From an uncultured Acidobacteriota bacterium (GTDB lineage: Bacteria > Acidobacteriota > Thermoanaerobaculia > Gp7-AA8), in contig CALMZP010000157.1 in NCBI GenBank assembly GCA_937870635.1, positions 1 through 50,402 of the forward strand: DNA of 50,402 nt, read 5' to 3'. Both the position numbers and the translations under genes were made by a program. Under the pieces are notes generated by a model, which saw only the letters and a program-made list of their open reading frames with translations, did not search any database and was not told where the DNA came from. Positions 41,437-48,716 of this stretch are shown in pieces. Each line of letters opens with the position of its first letter. Within the stretch, counting starts at the first letter, position 1.

Positions 41437-41454
41437 CCGGAATTATAATTCCGG
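41437..41454. promoter_or_regulatory. Predicted BoxR operator and -10 box at boxR
   Basis: CCGGAATTATAATTCCGG is a perfect 18-bp palindrome ending three bases before the boxR ATG. Its minus-strand TATAAT at 41442-41447 is eight bases from the ATG, so transcription would begin at or next to the start codon. The core recurs with one mismatch at the boxC promoter. Confidence 0.55.
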
Positions 41455-41457
41455 TCA

Positions 41458-41517
41458 ATGGGGTCAGGTCTGGAAAAGTTTACGGTCAAGATGTGACCCC
41501 AACCCCTAAACTTTTTT
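41458..41517. mobile_element. Solo RAYT-transposon end or small non-autonomous element
   Basis: ATGGGGTCAGGTCTGGAAAA (41458-41477) matches the left end of the transposon at 26078-26097 in 19 of 20 bases. Two further inverted pairs follow: GGGGTCA with TGACCCC (41494-41500) and AAAAGTTTA with TAAACTTTT (41507-41515). No transposase is present. It lies between the boxR promoter and the SDR stop. Confidence 0.6.
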
Positions 41518-41535
41518 CGGCGACGCCATGACGTT

Positions 41536-42465
41536 TCACTCGCCGGGCGTGGCGTACGGCATCGGGCCCCAGTATGAGTAGAAGGCGTCGTCGAGCTTCT
41601 TCCAGCCCGCCGCGATTTCCGGCTCGTTCTCTTCTACCCATCGCACGAAGTGCGGGCGCGTGCCGTCGGCGTCCGTCACGCCATATTCATCGCCGAGATC
41701 CCAGGACGCGATGACGCGGCCATTCTTCGCCCCGACCTTCGGATCCGCAGCCAGCGCTGCTACTCCTCGGCCCACGAACAACGGCGTCTCGGACGCGATG
41801 AACGATTTCATCTTCTTCGCCGCGTCACGCCAGTTGATTTCCGTGACGCCGAAGTGGTCGAGCATCCACTCGGATCGGAGAAATCCGGGAGTCACTGCGA
41901 TGGCGTTGATGCCGCGATCCATCAGCTCCTGCGAAAGCGCGAACGCCATCCGGATCACCGTCGTCTTCACGAGGTCGTAGAAAAAGTGCCCCCGATAGAA
42001 GTACGCATCACCGTCCGTGATCTCCACGACGAGTCCGCCTTTTCTCATGCGAGGGATGCCGTAGTAGCTGGTGATGATGTGAGTCTTGATCGCGCGATCG
42101 ATGAGGGTCAGCCCGTCGTCGAGTTTCGTCTCCCATAACTTCTTGCCCCACTCGACGAGGTCGTCGCCGCCCCAGATGTCGTTCACCAGGATGTCGAACT
42201 CCCCGACCTGCTCGAACAACCGCTGCACCTGCTCAGGAATGGTGTGATCGGTCTGGATGGCGATCCCTCGTCCCCCGCGCGCGGTGACGATCTCCGCAGT
42301 CTCGTTGATCGTCTCGGGACGGTTCTTCATCCCCGGCTTTCCGGGAACGCTCCGACCCGTGCAGTACACCGTCGCTCCTGCTTCGCCGAGGGCGGTAGCG
42401 ATGCCGCGGCCCGCGCCGCGAGTGGCGCCGGCCACGACCGCTGTTTTCCCTTCGAGTGGTTTCAT
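41536..42465 (-). CDS. Short-chain dehydrogenase/reductase
   Basis: A 309-residue SDR. The nucleotide-binding motif is VVAGATRGAGRGIATAL (TGxxxGxG type), with VNDIWGG at the NNAG position and YDLVK as the catalytic YxxxK in FFYDLVKTTVIRM. It uses NAD(P)(H) to oxidise or reduce an alcohol or carbonyl. The long C-terminal tail (ASWDLGDEYGVTDADGTRPH and PEIAAGWKKLDDAFYSYWG) matches a subgroup often annotated only as SDR. It follows the amine-oxidase-like gene by 9 bases, so they are probably one operon. Confidence 0.9.
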   Translation of the reverse strand: MKPLEGKTAVVAGATRGAGRGIATALGEAGATVYCTGRSVPGKPGMKNRPETINETAEIVTARGGRGIAIQTDHTIPEQVQRLFEQVGEFDILVNDIWGGDDLVEWGKKLWETKLDDGLTLIDRAIKTHIITSYYGIPRMRKGGLVVEITDGDAYFYRGHFFYDLVKTTVIRMAFALSQELMDRGINAIAVTPGFLRSEWMLDHFGVTEINWRDAAKKMKSFIASETPLFVGRGVAALAADPKVGAKNGRVIASWDLGDEYGVTDADGTRPHFVRWVEENEPEIAAGWKKLDDAFYSYWGPMPYATPGE

Positions 42466-42474
42466 GACCTCATC

Positions 42475-43782
42475 TCACTGGCAGTTGGTTCGGCTCGGCC
42501 CTCCGAGCGGATTGAAGTCGAACAGATTCCGCGGCTCGAGATCTACACCCTGCCAGTGCACGTTCGTGATCCCCGTCATCAGACTCGATGGATCGCCCGG
42601 GGCGTGATCCTCGTCGTGCGGATCGTGGTGGGCGGAGGAGCGGTACCAGAGCACGACGTCGCTGTTCTCGATCGATTCGTTGTCGGCCACTCCCATTCCT
42701 TCGAAGTCCTGGCCGAGGAGGTATTGATCGGGCTGGAGGTAGCGGACGTGGGCGGTGTCGTAAAGCGCATCGCGCTCCGACTGCTTGAATCGCGTCACCG
42801 CAAAGTCCGACTGCGTGAACTTCTCCTCGCGGGGAACCGATCCGAAATGGCGCGAGATGCCGGACGCGGCGGGACGAAGGGCGTAGCCGATCCTGTTCCC
42901 ATGTGCATTCAGCGTCGCGTCCTCCACGCCGATCGTGAAGAACTTCTCCGGATCCCACTTCACCACGCCTTCACGCCCTCCGTTGAATGGTGCTTCGTCG
43001 TCGCGCGTGACTCGTGGGTTGGAAGTTTCGGTATGCGTGAGTTCCACGGCGGTGTCATTGCCCGATCCGTTCAGATCGACATCCACCCTCCACAACACAT
43101 CATGCATATGCGCCTCGGTCGTGCTGCGCGGAGGAAAAAAAGGGTTGTTGTAGCCGGTAGCGCCGAGACGGAAGCCGATGCTGCCGTCGTCGCGCAGGCG
43201 GTACTCGATGATGAAGTCGTAGTTGGCCGCGTCCTGCACGCCCCACAGCACCAGCTCCTGACCGCGACGGCTGATGCTTCTGCGCTCCTTGCACAGCCAG
43301 GCGATGCCACGGTCATTTGTTTCTACGACGAGCTGGGGGATCCGTTGCCCCGAAAGTGTCAGCACCGTCCCGTTCGGCCCCGCATCGGCCGGTGTCACTT
43401 CGAGGATCGATTGCGCGCTCGTCGTCTCGTGATCGTAAAGGCGAAGACCGAGGCCGTGGTAGGGGACGAAGATCTCGGCGACGCCGGCTTCGCGGAGGAT
43501 GCGCAACCAGTCGCTGGTGGGAGTGCGCCGCAGGTCGGTCGGGCCGAGAACGAGGCCGCGGCGCCCCTGGTTCGAGATGCAGGTACGCCAGGCAGTTTCA
43601 GCGTTCGTGATCTCGATGCAGGCATGCGGTTGCGAGGTCGTGCAGATGTCGGTGGTGCATGCCCGCACACTCTGCTCCTGCGCCGGAGGCATGCGTGGGA
43701 CGGCCCGTCTTCGAGTTGTCTCCTGGGCTGATGCGATCGTGGCAATGAGTAGCACGAGGGCGGTGCTTCCTAGTGTCTTCAT
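42475..43782 (-). CDS. Secreted copper-amine-oxidase-like protein
   Basis: A 435-residue protein with signal peptide MKTLGSTALVLLIATIASAQ. The C-terminal catalytic domain of copper amine oxidases is recognisable: the topaquinone motif NYDF (Tyr188; usual form NYDY/NYEY), the copper ligands H225-x-H227 in EAHMHDVLWRVDVD, and a third His386 in VLWYRSSAHHDPHDED, matching the family's VLWY-HHxPRxED block. VPYHGLGLRLYDHE may supply the catalytic Asp. The two N-terminal domains of the full enzyme are absent. It would oxidise amines to aldehydes, hydrogen peroxide and ammonia outside the cytoplasm. Activity is inferred. Confidence 0.72.
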   Translation of the reverse strand: MKTLGSTALVLLIATIASAQETTRRRAVPRMPPAQEQSVRACTTDICTTSQPHACIEITNAETAWRTCISNQGRRGLVLGPTDLRRTPTSDWLRILREAGVAEIFVPYHGLGLRLYDHETTSAQSILEVTPADAGPNGTVLTLSGQRIPQLVVETNDRGIAWLCKERRSISRRGQELVLWGVQDAANYDFIIEYRLRDDGSIGFRLGATGYNNPFFPPRSTTEAHMHDVLWRVDVDLNGSGNDTAVELTHTETSNPRVTRDDEAPFNGGREGVVKWDPEKFFTIGVEDATLNAHGNRIGYALRPAASGISRHFGSVPREEKFTQSDFAVTRFKQSERDALYDTAHVRYLQPDQYLLGQDFEGMGVADNESIENSDVVLWYRSSAHHDPHDEDHAPGDPSSLMTGITNVHWQGVDLEPRNLFDFNPLGGPSRTNCQ

Positions 43783-43858
43783 TGGCGGATGAAGATTACG
43801 CCCAATGCATGGAGTTCTGCAGCCTCTCGAGAAAAGCTGTGGTTGGCGTCGTCCCCTT

Positions 43859-45229
43859 TCACTCCGGCGTGACGATGTACTGCTCCAGCTTTCCGTCCGG
43901 CATCCAGAACGTGCTGATCCGGAAGGTCTTCTTGGGCGTCACGACCCGATAGCGGCGCGCGACCATCCCGCCGCGCAGCGACTGCGCGGTCTGCGTGAAC
44001 TCCTTCGGCGTGCCGAAGGGCCGGAGCGTCGACGCGAAGTCTTTGACGGCTTCCTCGCTGAAATAGGCGTTTGCGTTCGGAGTGAAGAGCGTTCGGTCGA
44101 TCTTTCCACGCTGCAGCCCGGCGAAGATCGCTTTCGCGCGATCGAGCGCCTGCTGCCGGCCGGGATCAGTAGAGGTGAAGATCGCAGGGGCGATCTTCGA
44201 CGCGATCTGGCTCGACGCATCGGTCGCATCGAGATTCGTGAAGACCACGATCGCCGCGCGCTCATCTGGATAGACCTCATTGCGCGCCGTGAATCCGGAG
44301 ACTTCGCCGCCGTGAGAGATCACGCGACGTCCATCGACCGTGGCCACGCCTACACCGAGGCCGTAGTTGGTGCCGGCGCCGGAAGTGAGGAGCATCTCGC
44401 GCTGCATCTCCGCCCACGATTCCGGCCTGAGGAGCTTCCGCTCGATCATGGCGATGTCCCACTTCGCCAGATCGGCCGCGGTCATGGCGAGGCCACCGGC
44501 CGCGTACATCCAGCCGCGCCCTTCCTTCGGAGCGACGCGCACCGGTGCCAGCGAGTAACGGTGGTAACGCATCGGGTCTTGGGGTCCGAGCGCGGCCTGG
44601 TCGGTGTTGTAGACGGTGGTCATCCCGAGGGGCGTGAAGATCCGCTTCTGCAGAAATTCGAAGAAGGGCATGCCGGAGACGCGGTTCACGATCGCGCCGG
44701 CGATCACGTAGTTCGTGTTGCTGTACTGCCACTTCGAGCCCGGCTCGAAATCGAGCGGCTTCTTCGCCCAGTCGTCGAGGATCTTTTCGACCGTCACGTC
44801 TTCGAGCATGCCGGGCATGACGTAGTCCTGCGGCCAGAAATCCTGGTAGCCGGACGTCATCGAAAGAAGATGGCGAACGGAGACGTCGCCGGCGCGGGTG
44901 AGATCCGGCATCCAGCGGATCACCTTGTCGTCGAGCGAGAGCCGTCCCTCCTCAGCGAGGAGCAGCAGCGCCGCCGCGGTGAACTGCTTGCTGATCGAAC
45001 CGATGCTGTATCGCATCTGCGGCGTGGCCGCGGTCTTCGACGCCACGTCTGCGAGACCGTACGCGTGAGCGTAGGCGAGCTTTCCGTCCTGAACGATGGC
45101 GACGGAAGCGCTGGGCGCCCCGCTCTTCTCCAGCACGTCGACGACAGCTTTGTCGACCTCGGCGAACGGCTCGGCAGCGGTGAGAGGGAAGGCGAGGAGG
45201 GAGGCGAGGAGAAGCGATCCGATCCGCAT
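43859..45229 (-). CDS. Secreted serine hydrolase, class C beta-lactamase/PBP family
   Basis: A 456-residue protein. ATG 45229 gives a signal peptide MRIGSLLLASLLAFPLTAA. The beta-lactamase-like triad is visible: SxxK as S78-I-S-K81 in RYSIGSISKQFTAAALLL, YSN in WQYSNTNYVIAGAIV, and HGG in VISHGGEVSGFTARN. The C-terminal 120 residues form an extra beta-rich domain. Family members hydrolyse peptides, esters or beta-lactams. The open frame continues upstream of the ATG into the heptamer array as repeated HPSSFIL units, which is an artefact of 7-bp repetition and not part of the protein. Confidence 0.9.
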   Translation of the reverse strand: MRIGSLLLASLLAFPLTAAEPFAEVDKAVVDVLEKSGAPSASVAIVQDGKLAYAHAYGLADVASKTAATPQMRYSIGSISKQFTAAALLLLAEEGRLSLDDKVIRWMPDLTRAGDVSVRHLLSMTSGYQDFWPQDYVMPGMLEDVTVEKILDDWAKKPLDFEPGSKWQYSNTNYVIAGAIVNRVSGMPFFEFLQKRIFTPLGMTTVYNTDQAALGPQDPMRYHRYSLAPVRVAPKEGRGWMYAAGGLAMTAADLAKWDIAMIERKLLRPESWAEMQREMLLTSGAGTNYGLGVGVATVDGRRVISHGGEVSGFTARNEVYPDERAAIVVFTNLDATDASSQIASKIAPAIFTSTDPGRQQALDRAKAIFAGLQRGKIDRTLFTPNANAYFSEEAVKDFASTLRPFGTPKEFTQTAQSLRGGMVARRYRVVTPKKTFRISTFWMPDGKLEQYIVTPE

Positions 45230-45251
45230 GCGGCGGATCGTATCAAGTTGG

Positions 45252-45540
45252 GAGTGCGGCAGCTTGCTGCCGCGTGGACTTTGAAGGCAGAAGGCAGAAG
45301 GCAGAAGGATGAAGGATGAAGGATGAAGGATGAAGGATGAAGGATGAAGGGTGAAGGATGAAGGATGAAGGGTGAAGGATGAAGGATGAAGGATGAAGGA
45401 TGAAGGATGAACGACGCGGAGACGCCGAAGGATGACGTGATCGCGATCGTCGCGAGCGCCGTCGATCTGCAGCGTAGCTCGGGATGACACGATTTTGCCT
45501 TCACCCTTCATCCTTCATCCTTCACCCTTCATCCTTCATC
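45252..45540. repeat. Composite repeat: REP-C, 18 heptamers, inverted heptamers
   Basis: REP-C palindrome at 45252-45272 is followed by three AAGGCAG units (45284-45304), fifteen AAGGATG/AAGGGTG units (45305-45409), an 88-bp spacer with REP-A-like pieces (GAAGGATGACGTGA, CTCGGGATGACA), and about six inverted CCTTCAT/CCTTCAC units (45498-45539). The order REP-C then AAGGCAG then AAGGATG is the same as at 34216-34310. The region upstream of the serine hydrolase has no gene. Confidence 0.93.
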
Positions 45541-45573
45541 CTTCCTTCATCGTTCATCGATCGTTGATTGCAG

Positions 45574-45579
45574 TACAAT
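45574..45579 (+). promoter_or_regulatory. Possible -10 box of the riboswitch transcript
   Basis: TACAAT at 45574-45579 would start RNA at about 45586, 17 bases before the riboswitch P1 stem. No good -35 is seen; its place falls in the end of the inverted heptamer array. Confidence 0.3.
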
Positions 45580-45602
45580 CGCGGCCTGTTCTTTTACAAC
45601 CT

Positions 45603-45797
45603 CGTCTGATTTGGTGCAGCAACGCCCAGGCGGCGTTGCTCGAGGGAAGCCGGTTGAATTCCGGCGCGGCCCCCGCCACTGTAACCGGAGACGACTCGAT
45701 GCTGGTCGCGTAGACCCCCACTGTTCCGTGCACGCGGGACGGGAAGGGCGCATCGGGAAGGACGACCCGGAAGCCAGGAGACCGACCGCTTCAGACG
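45603..45797 (+). promoter_or_regulatory. Cobalamin riboswitch
   Basis: CGTCTGA (45603-45609) pairs with TCAGACG (45791-45797) as P1. Inside are the conserved core blocks GAAGCCGG, GCCACTGTAACCGG and the B12-box-like GAAGCCAGGAGACCGACC at 45770-45787. This is a textbook adenosylcobalamin aptamer. It lies 40 bases before the TTG of the receptor gene. The T run at 45802-45807 just after P1 and the purine-rich ribosome-binding site beyond it offer either a termination or a translation switch. Bound cobalamin should turn the receptor off. Confidence 0.95.
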
Positions 45798-45837
45798 CCA
45801 CTTTTTTATCGATCTCTTCGGAGGGAAGGAGTTCGTC

Positions 45838-47637
45838 TTGAAGCAGTTCCTCTTTGTCATTGTTTTTCTATCCGCCGTTTCCGTTCCGCTGACCGCGCAA
45901 AACACCGTCAGTGCCGAAATCGTCGTGACCGCATCGTCCGTCCCGGAGACGATTGAAGAAACGCCGGCATCGGTTTCCGTCATCACGAAAGAAGACATGG
46001 ACCGCCGCGCCGCGCGCGACGTGGTCGACGTGTTGCGCGAAGTGCCCGGCCTGGCAGTTGCGCGGACCGGCACGCCCGGGAAGGCCACCAGCATCTTCCT
46101 CCGCGGCGGCAGCTCCAAGCAGGCCCTCGTTCTGTGGAACGGCGTGGAGATGAACAATCCCTACTTCTCGGGTTACGACTTTGGACAGATGTCATCGGCC
46201 GGTGTCGAACGAGTCGAGGTCGTTCGCGGACCCTTCTCGGCCCTCTACGGATCGGAGGCTGTCAGCGGGGTGGTGAACGTGTTGACGACGCCGCGAGGGA
46301 GCGGCGGGCGGGTCGAAGTCGAAGGAGGCGAGCGAGGTCTCATGAACGCTTCCGCGTCGGGAGCGCTCGCATCCGATCGGTGGAATGCTCACGCCGCCGT
46401 TGAGCGTCGCGCCGACGACGGCTTCGCCCCGAACGACGACTTCAACGCCGGCTCGATCCTCGGCGGTCTGTTCGCAAGTCCGACGCAGAACTTCTCGATC
46501 GGGCTTCTGGCCCGGTACACGGCCTACGATCTCGGCATTCCGCTTACGCCCAGCGCGGACTCGACGCGCTTCGTTCCCAGTCCCGAGCGGCGGCAGGACG
46601 GATCCGAATCGCAGATCGTCGCGCCGATCCGCTTCGAGACTTCGTCGAACGGACTCGAGCTCCGTCTCGCCGAAAGCCGCCGCGTCGAGCATTTCGCCGA
46701 CAGCGCCGGGCCGTTCGGGCCTGAGCGCAGCGACACGACATCGAGAACGCGCTCCGCGCGCGGCACGGCCCGCTTCGGGACTCTCACCATCGGTGGCGAG
46801 TACGAAGAGAGCGTGGTCGATCACGCCAGCAACTTCTCGACGCTCGACGAGCGTTCGCGCACGAACCGTTCGGCTTTCATTGAGGATCGCTTTTCGTTCT
46901 CGAATGGCATCGCAGTGACCGCCGGTGCGCGCTACGATGACTTCGAAGCGTTCGGCAGCGAAGTCTCGCCGCGGTTGGCAGTCTCATGGCTGAGAAACGG
47001 CGGGAAGTTACGGGCTGCGTATGGTGCAGGCTTCCGCGCGCCAGCGATCGGAGAACTGTTCTCGCCGTTCTTCGGAAACGATTCGCTGGCCGCGGAGCGG
47101 AGCACCACGTTCGAGATCGGCTACGACCGCTTCGCGGCGAACGGATCGGCCTCGATCACGCTGTTCCGCAGCAGCTACGATGAGCTGATCGTCTTCGGAG
47201 ACGACTTCCGTTTCCAGAACATCGCGGCCGCCGACGCGACCGGGGTGGAGCTGAACGCATCGCGGCGTCTCGCGAACTGGAACGCCACGGTGTCCTACAC
47301 GTGGCTGGACTCGGAAGATGCGGCCACAGGGGAGTCGCTGCTGCGGCGTCCGGAACACTCCGGCTCGGCGGCCATCGGTTACGAGTTCTCGCGACTCTCG
47401 ACGCACCTGGTGGTCGTCCACGCGGGCGCGCGCGCCGATGTGACGGACCTCATCCCCTTTGGTCGTGTCATGAATGACGCCTACACGACGGCCGACCTCG
47501 TGCTCGCGTGGCGCCTCGGCGCGTACCAGCCGTTCGTGAAAGTGGAGAACCTCACCGACGAGCGCTACCAGGAAGTCTTCGGATACGAGTCAGCCTCGCG
47601 CCGGGTGCGGGTGGGGGTCCGTTACGTTCTGAGGTGA
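45838..47637 (+). CDS. btuB: TonB-dependent vitamin B12 receptor (BtuB-like), TTG start
   Basis: A 599-residue outer-membrane receptor with signal peptide (KQFLFVIVFLSAVSVPLTAQ). The TonB box region AEIVVTASSVPE and plug domain follow: SVSVITKEDMDRRAARDVVDVLREVPGLAV, FLRGGSSKQALVLWNGVEMN, and VERVEVVRGPFSALYGSEAVSGVVNV. A beta-barrel fills the rest and ends in an aromatic-Arg strand RVGVRYVLR. GGAGGGAAGGAG seven bases before TTG 45838 fixes the start. The cobalamin riboswitch upstream makes a cobalamin or corrinoid substrate likely. It is convergent with the ATP-grasp gene and stands alone. Confidence 0.93.
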   Translation: MKQFLFVIVFLSAVSVPLTAQNTVSAEIVVTASSVPETIEETPASVSVITKEDMDRRAARDVVDVLREVPGLAVARTGTPGKATSIFLRGGSSKQALVLWNGVEMNNPYFSGYDFGQMSSAGVERVEVVRGPFSALYGSEAVSGVVNVLTTPRGSGGRVEVEGGERGLMNASASGALASDRWNAHAAVERRADDGFAPNDDFNAGSILGGLFASPTQNFSIGLLARYTAYDLGIPLTPSADSTRFVPSPERRQDGSESQIVAPIRFETSSNGLELRLAESRRVEHFADSAGPFGPERSDTTSRTRSARGTARFGTLTIGGEYEESVVDHASNFSTLDERSRTNRSAFIEDRFSFSNGIAVTAGARYDDFEAFGSEVSPRLAVSWLRNGGKLRAAYGAGFRAPAIGELFSPFFGNDSLAAERSTTFEIGYDRFAANGSASITLFRSSYDELIVFGDDFRFQNIAAADATGVELNASRRLANWNATVSYTWLDSEDAATGESLLRRPEHSGSAAIGYEFSRLSTHLVVVHAGARADVTDLIPFGRVMNDAYTTADLVLAWRLGAYQPFVKVENLTDERYQEVFGYESASRRVRVGVRYVLR

Positions 47638-47650
47638 GGGGTTCTTGGTC

Positions 47651-48709
47651 CTAACTCTTGCCGTTCTTCTCCCGCATGGGGCGGAGCATCGCCACTTCGA
47701 CGATCTTCTCCAGGAGGTCGCCGTAGGACATCTCCGGCTTTGCTTTTCGCGCGGCCATTGCGAATTCCGCCGAGCGATCGAGCCACGGGTTCGGGTTGAC
47801 CTCGATGACGTACGGCTCACCTTCCGCGGTGAGGCGGAGATCGAAACGGGCGTAGTCGCGGATCTGGAGTGACTTCCACGTGTATAGGACGATGTCCCTG
47901 ATCTTCGACATGAGCGGCTCGTTCGCGAGCAGATCTTCCGGAACGAACTCCTTGGCCGCCTTCAGCTCAGGGTTTTTCCAGTCGTCCCATTTCACTTCGC
48001 TGCCGGCGATGCGCGGCATCCCGTCCGGAAGTTTCGAGAGATCCCATTCGATGGGTGGAAGCATCGTGGGGGGATTGCCCAGAAGTCCGATGTAGATCTC
48101 ACGCCCGTCGATGTACTGCTCGACGAGCGCCGGACACTGGAACTCCTGGTGGATCGAGAAGACGCGTTCCATCATGTCCTGGAAGTTGTCGACGACCGAC
48201 TTCGCGTTGATCCCGATCGACGCATCGGTGGCGATCGGCTTGACGATCACGGGGAACGAGTTCAGCTTCGGATTTCCTTCTACGTGTCCCGGCGCGATGA
48301 TGGCGAAGTCCGGAGACCGGATCTGGTGAAAGTCGAAGAGCTTTTTTGCCAGCGACTTGTCGGTGGCCAGCGTCAGCGCGAGCGATCCCGAGCCGGTGAA
48401 CCGTTTGTCGAGCAACTCCAGCACCGACGCAATCCGCCGCTCCTCGGAACCATCGCCGCCGAGGGACTCGCAGATGTTGAAGATGAGGTCGGAGTTGTCG
48501 TCCTCGATCTGCCGGACCAGTTTCTTGACCGGAGGGTTGGCGGCCAGCTTTTTGATCGTGTAGCCGCGCTTGGTCAGGCTTTCTTCGATCTGGTTGCAGA
48601 CGAGGGCTGGGAACTTCTCGCCTCTTGCCAGAGCCTGTTCCCGGACGCGATCCTCCTCCGCGTCGTAGAGGATGGTGATCGTTGGTTTCGTGTCCAGCTT
48701 CGTCGGCAC
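47651..48709 (-). CDS. Second ATP-grasp ligase, D-alanine-D-alanine-ligase-like
   Basis: A 352-residue ATP-grasp enzyme and a paralogue of 32144-33169. Segments: NSDLIFNICESLGGDGSEERR, RFTGSGSLALTLATDKSLAKKLF, FPVIVKPIATDASIGINAKS, EQYIDGREIYIGLLGNPPTM, and the metal-binding ARFDLRLTAEGEPYVIEVNPNPW. Paralogous pairs of such ligases with a zinc peptidase are often clustered; here this copy lies 14 kb from the other and is instead 7 bases downstream of trmFO in a likely operon. Not a canonical Ddl, since a peptidoglycan context is missing. Confidence 0.88.
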   Translation of the reverse strand: MPTKLDTKPTITILYDAEEDRVREQALARGEKFPALVCNQIEESLTKRGYTIKKLAANPPVKKLVRQIEDDNSDLIFNICESLGGDGSEERRIASVLELLDKRFTGSGSLALTLATDKSLAKKLFDFHQIRSPDFAIIAPGHVEGNPKLNSFPVIVKPIATDASIGINAKSVVDNFQDMMERVFSIHQEFQCPALVEQYIDGREIYIGLLGNPPTMLPPIEWDLSKLPDGMPRIAGSEVKWDDWKNPELKAAKEFVPEDLLANEPLMSKIRDIVLYTWKSLQIRDYARFDLRLTAEGEPYVIEVNPNPWLDRSAEFAMAARKAKPEMSYGDLLEKIVEVAMLRPMREKNGKS

Positions 48710-48716
48710 TGAGTCC

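Noticed and set aside
43805-45319. Long plus-strand frame of about 504 residues
   Set aside because: Antisense to the serine hydrolase, which has all catalytic motifs; this frame has only Arg/Glu/His-rich sequence.
45230-45511. N-terminal extension of the serine hydrolase with repeated HPSSFIL units
   Set aside because: Any seven-base repeat yields a seven-residue repeat; a proper signal peptide starts at 45229.
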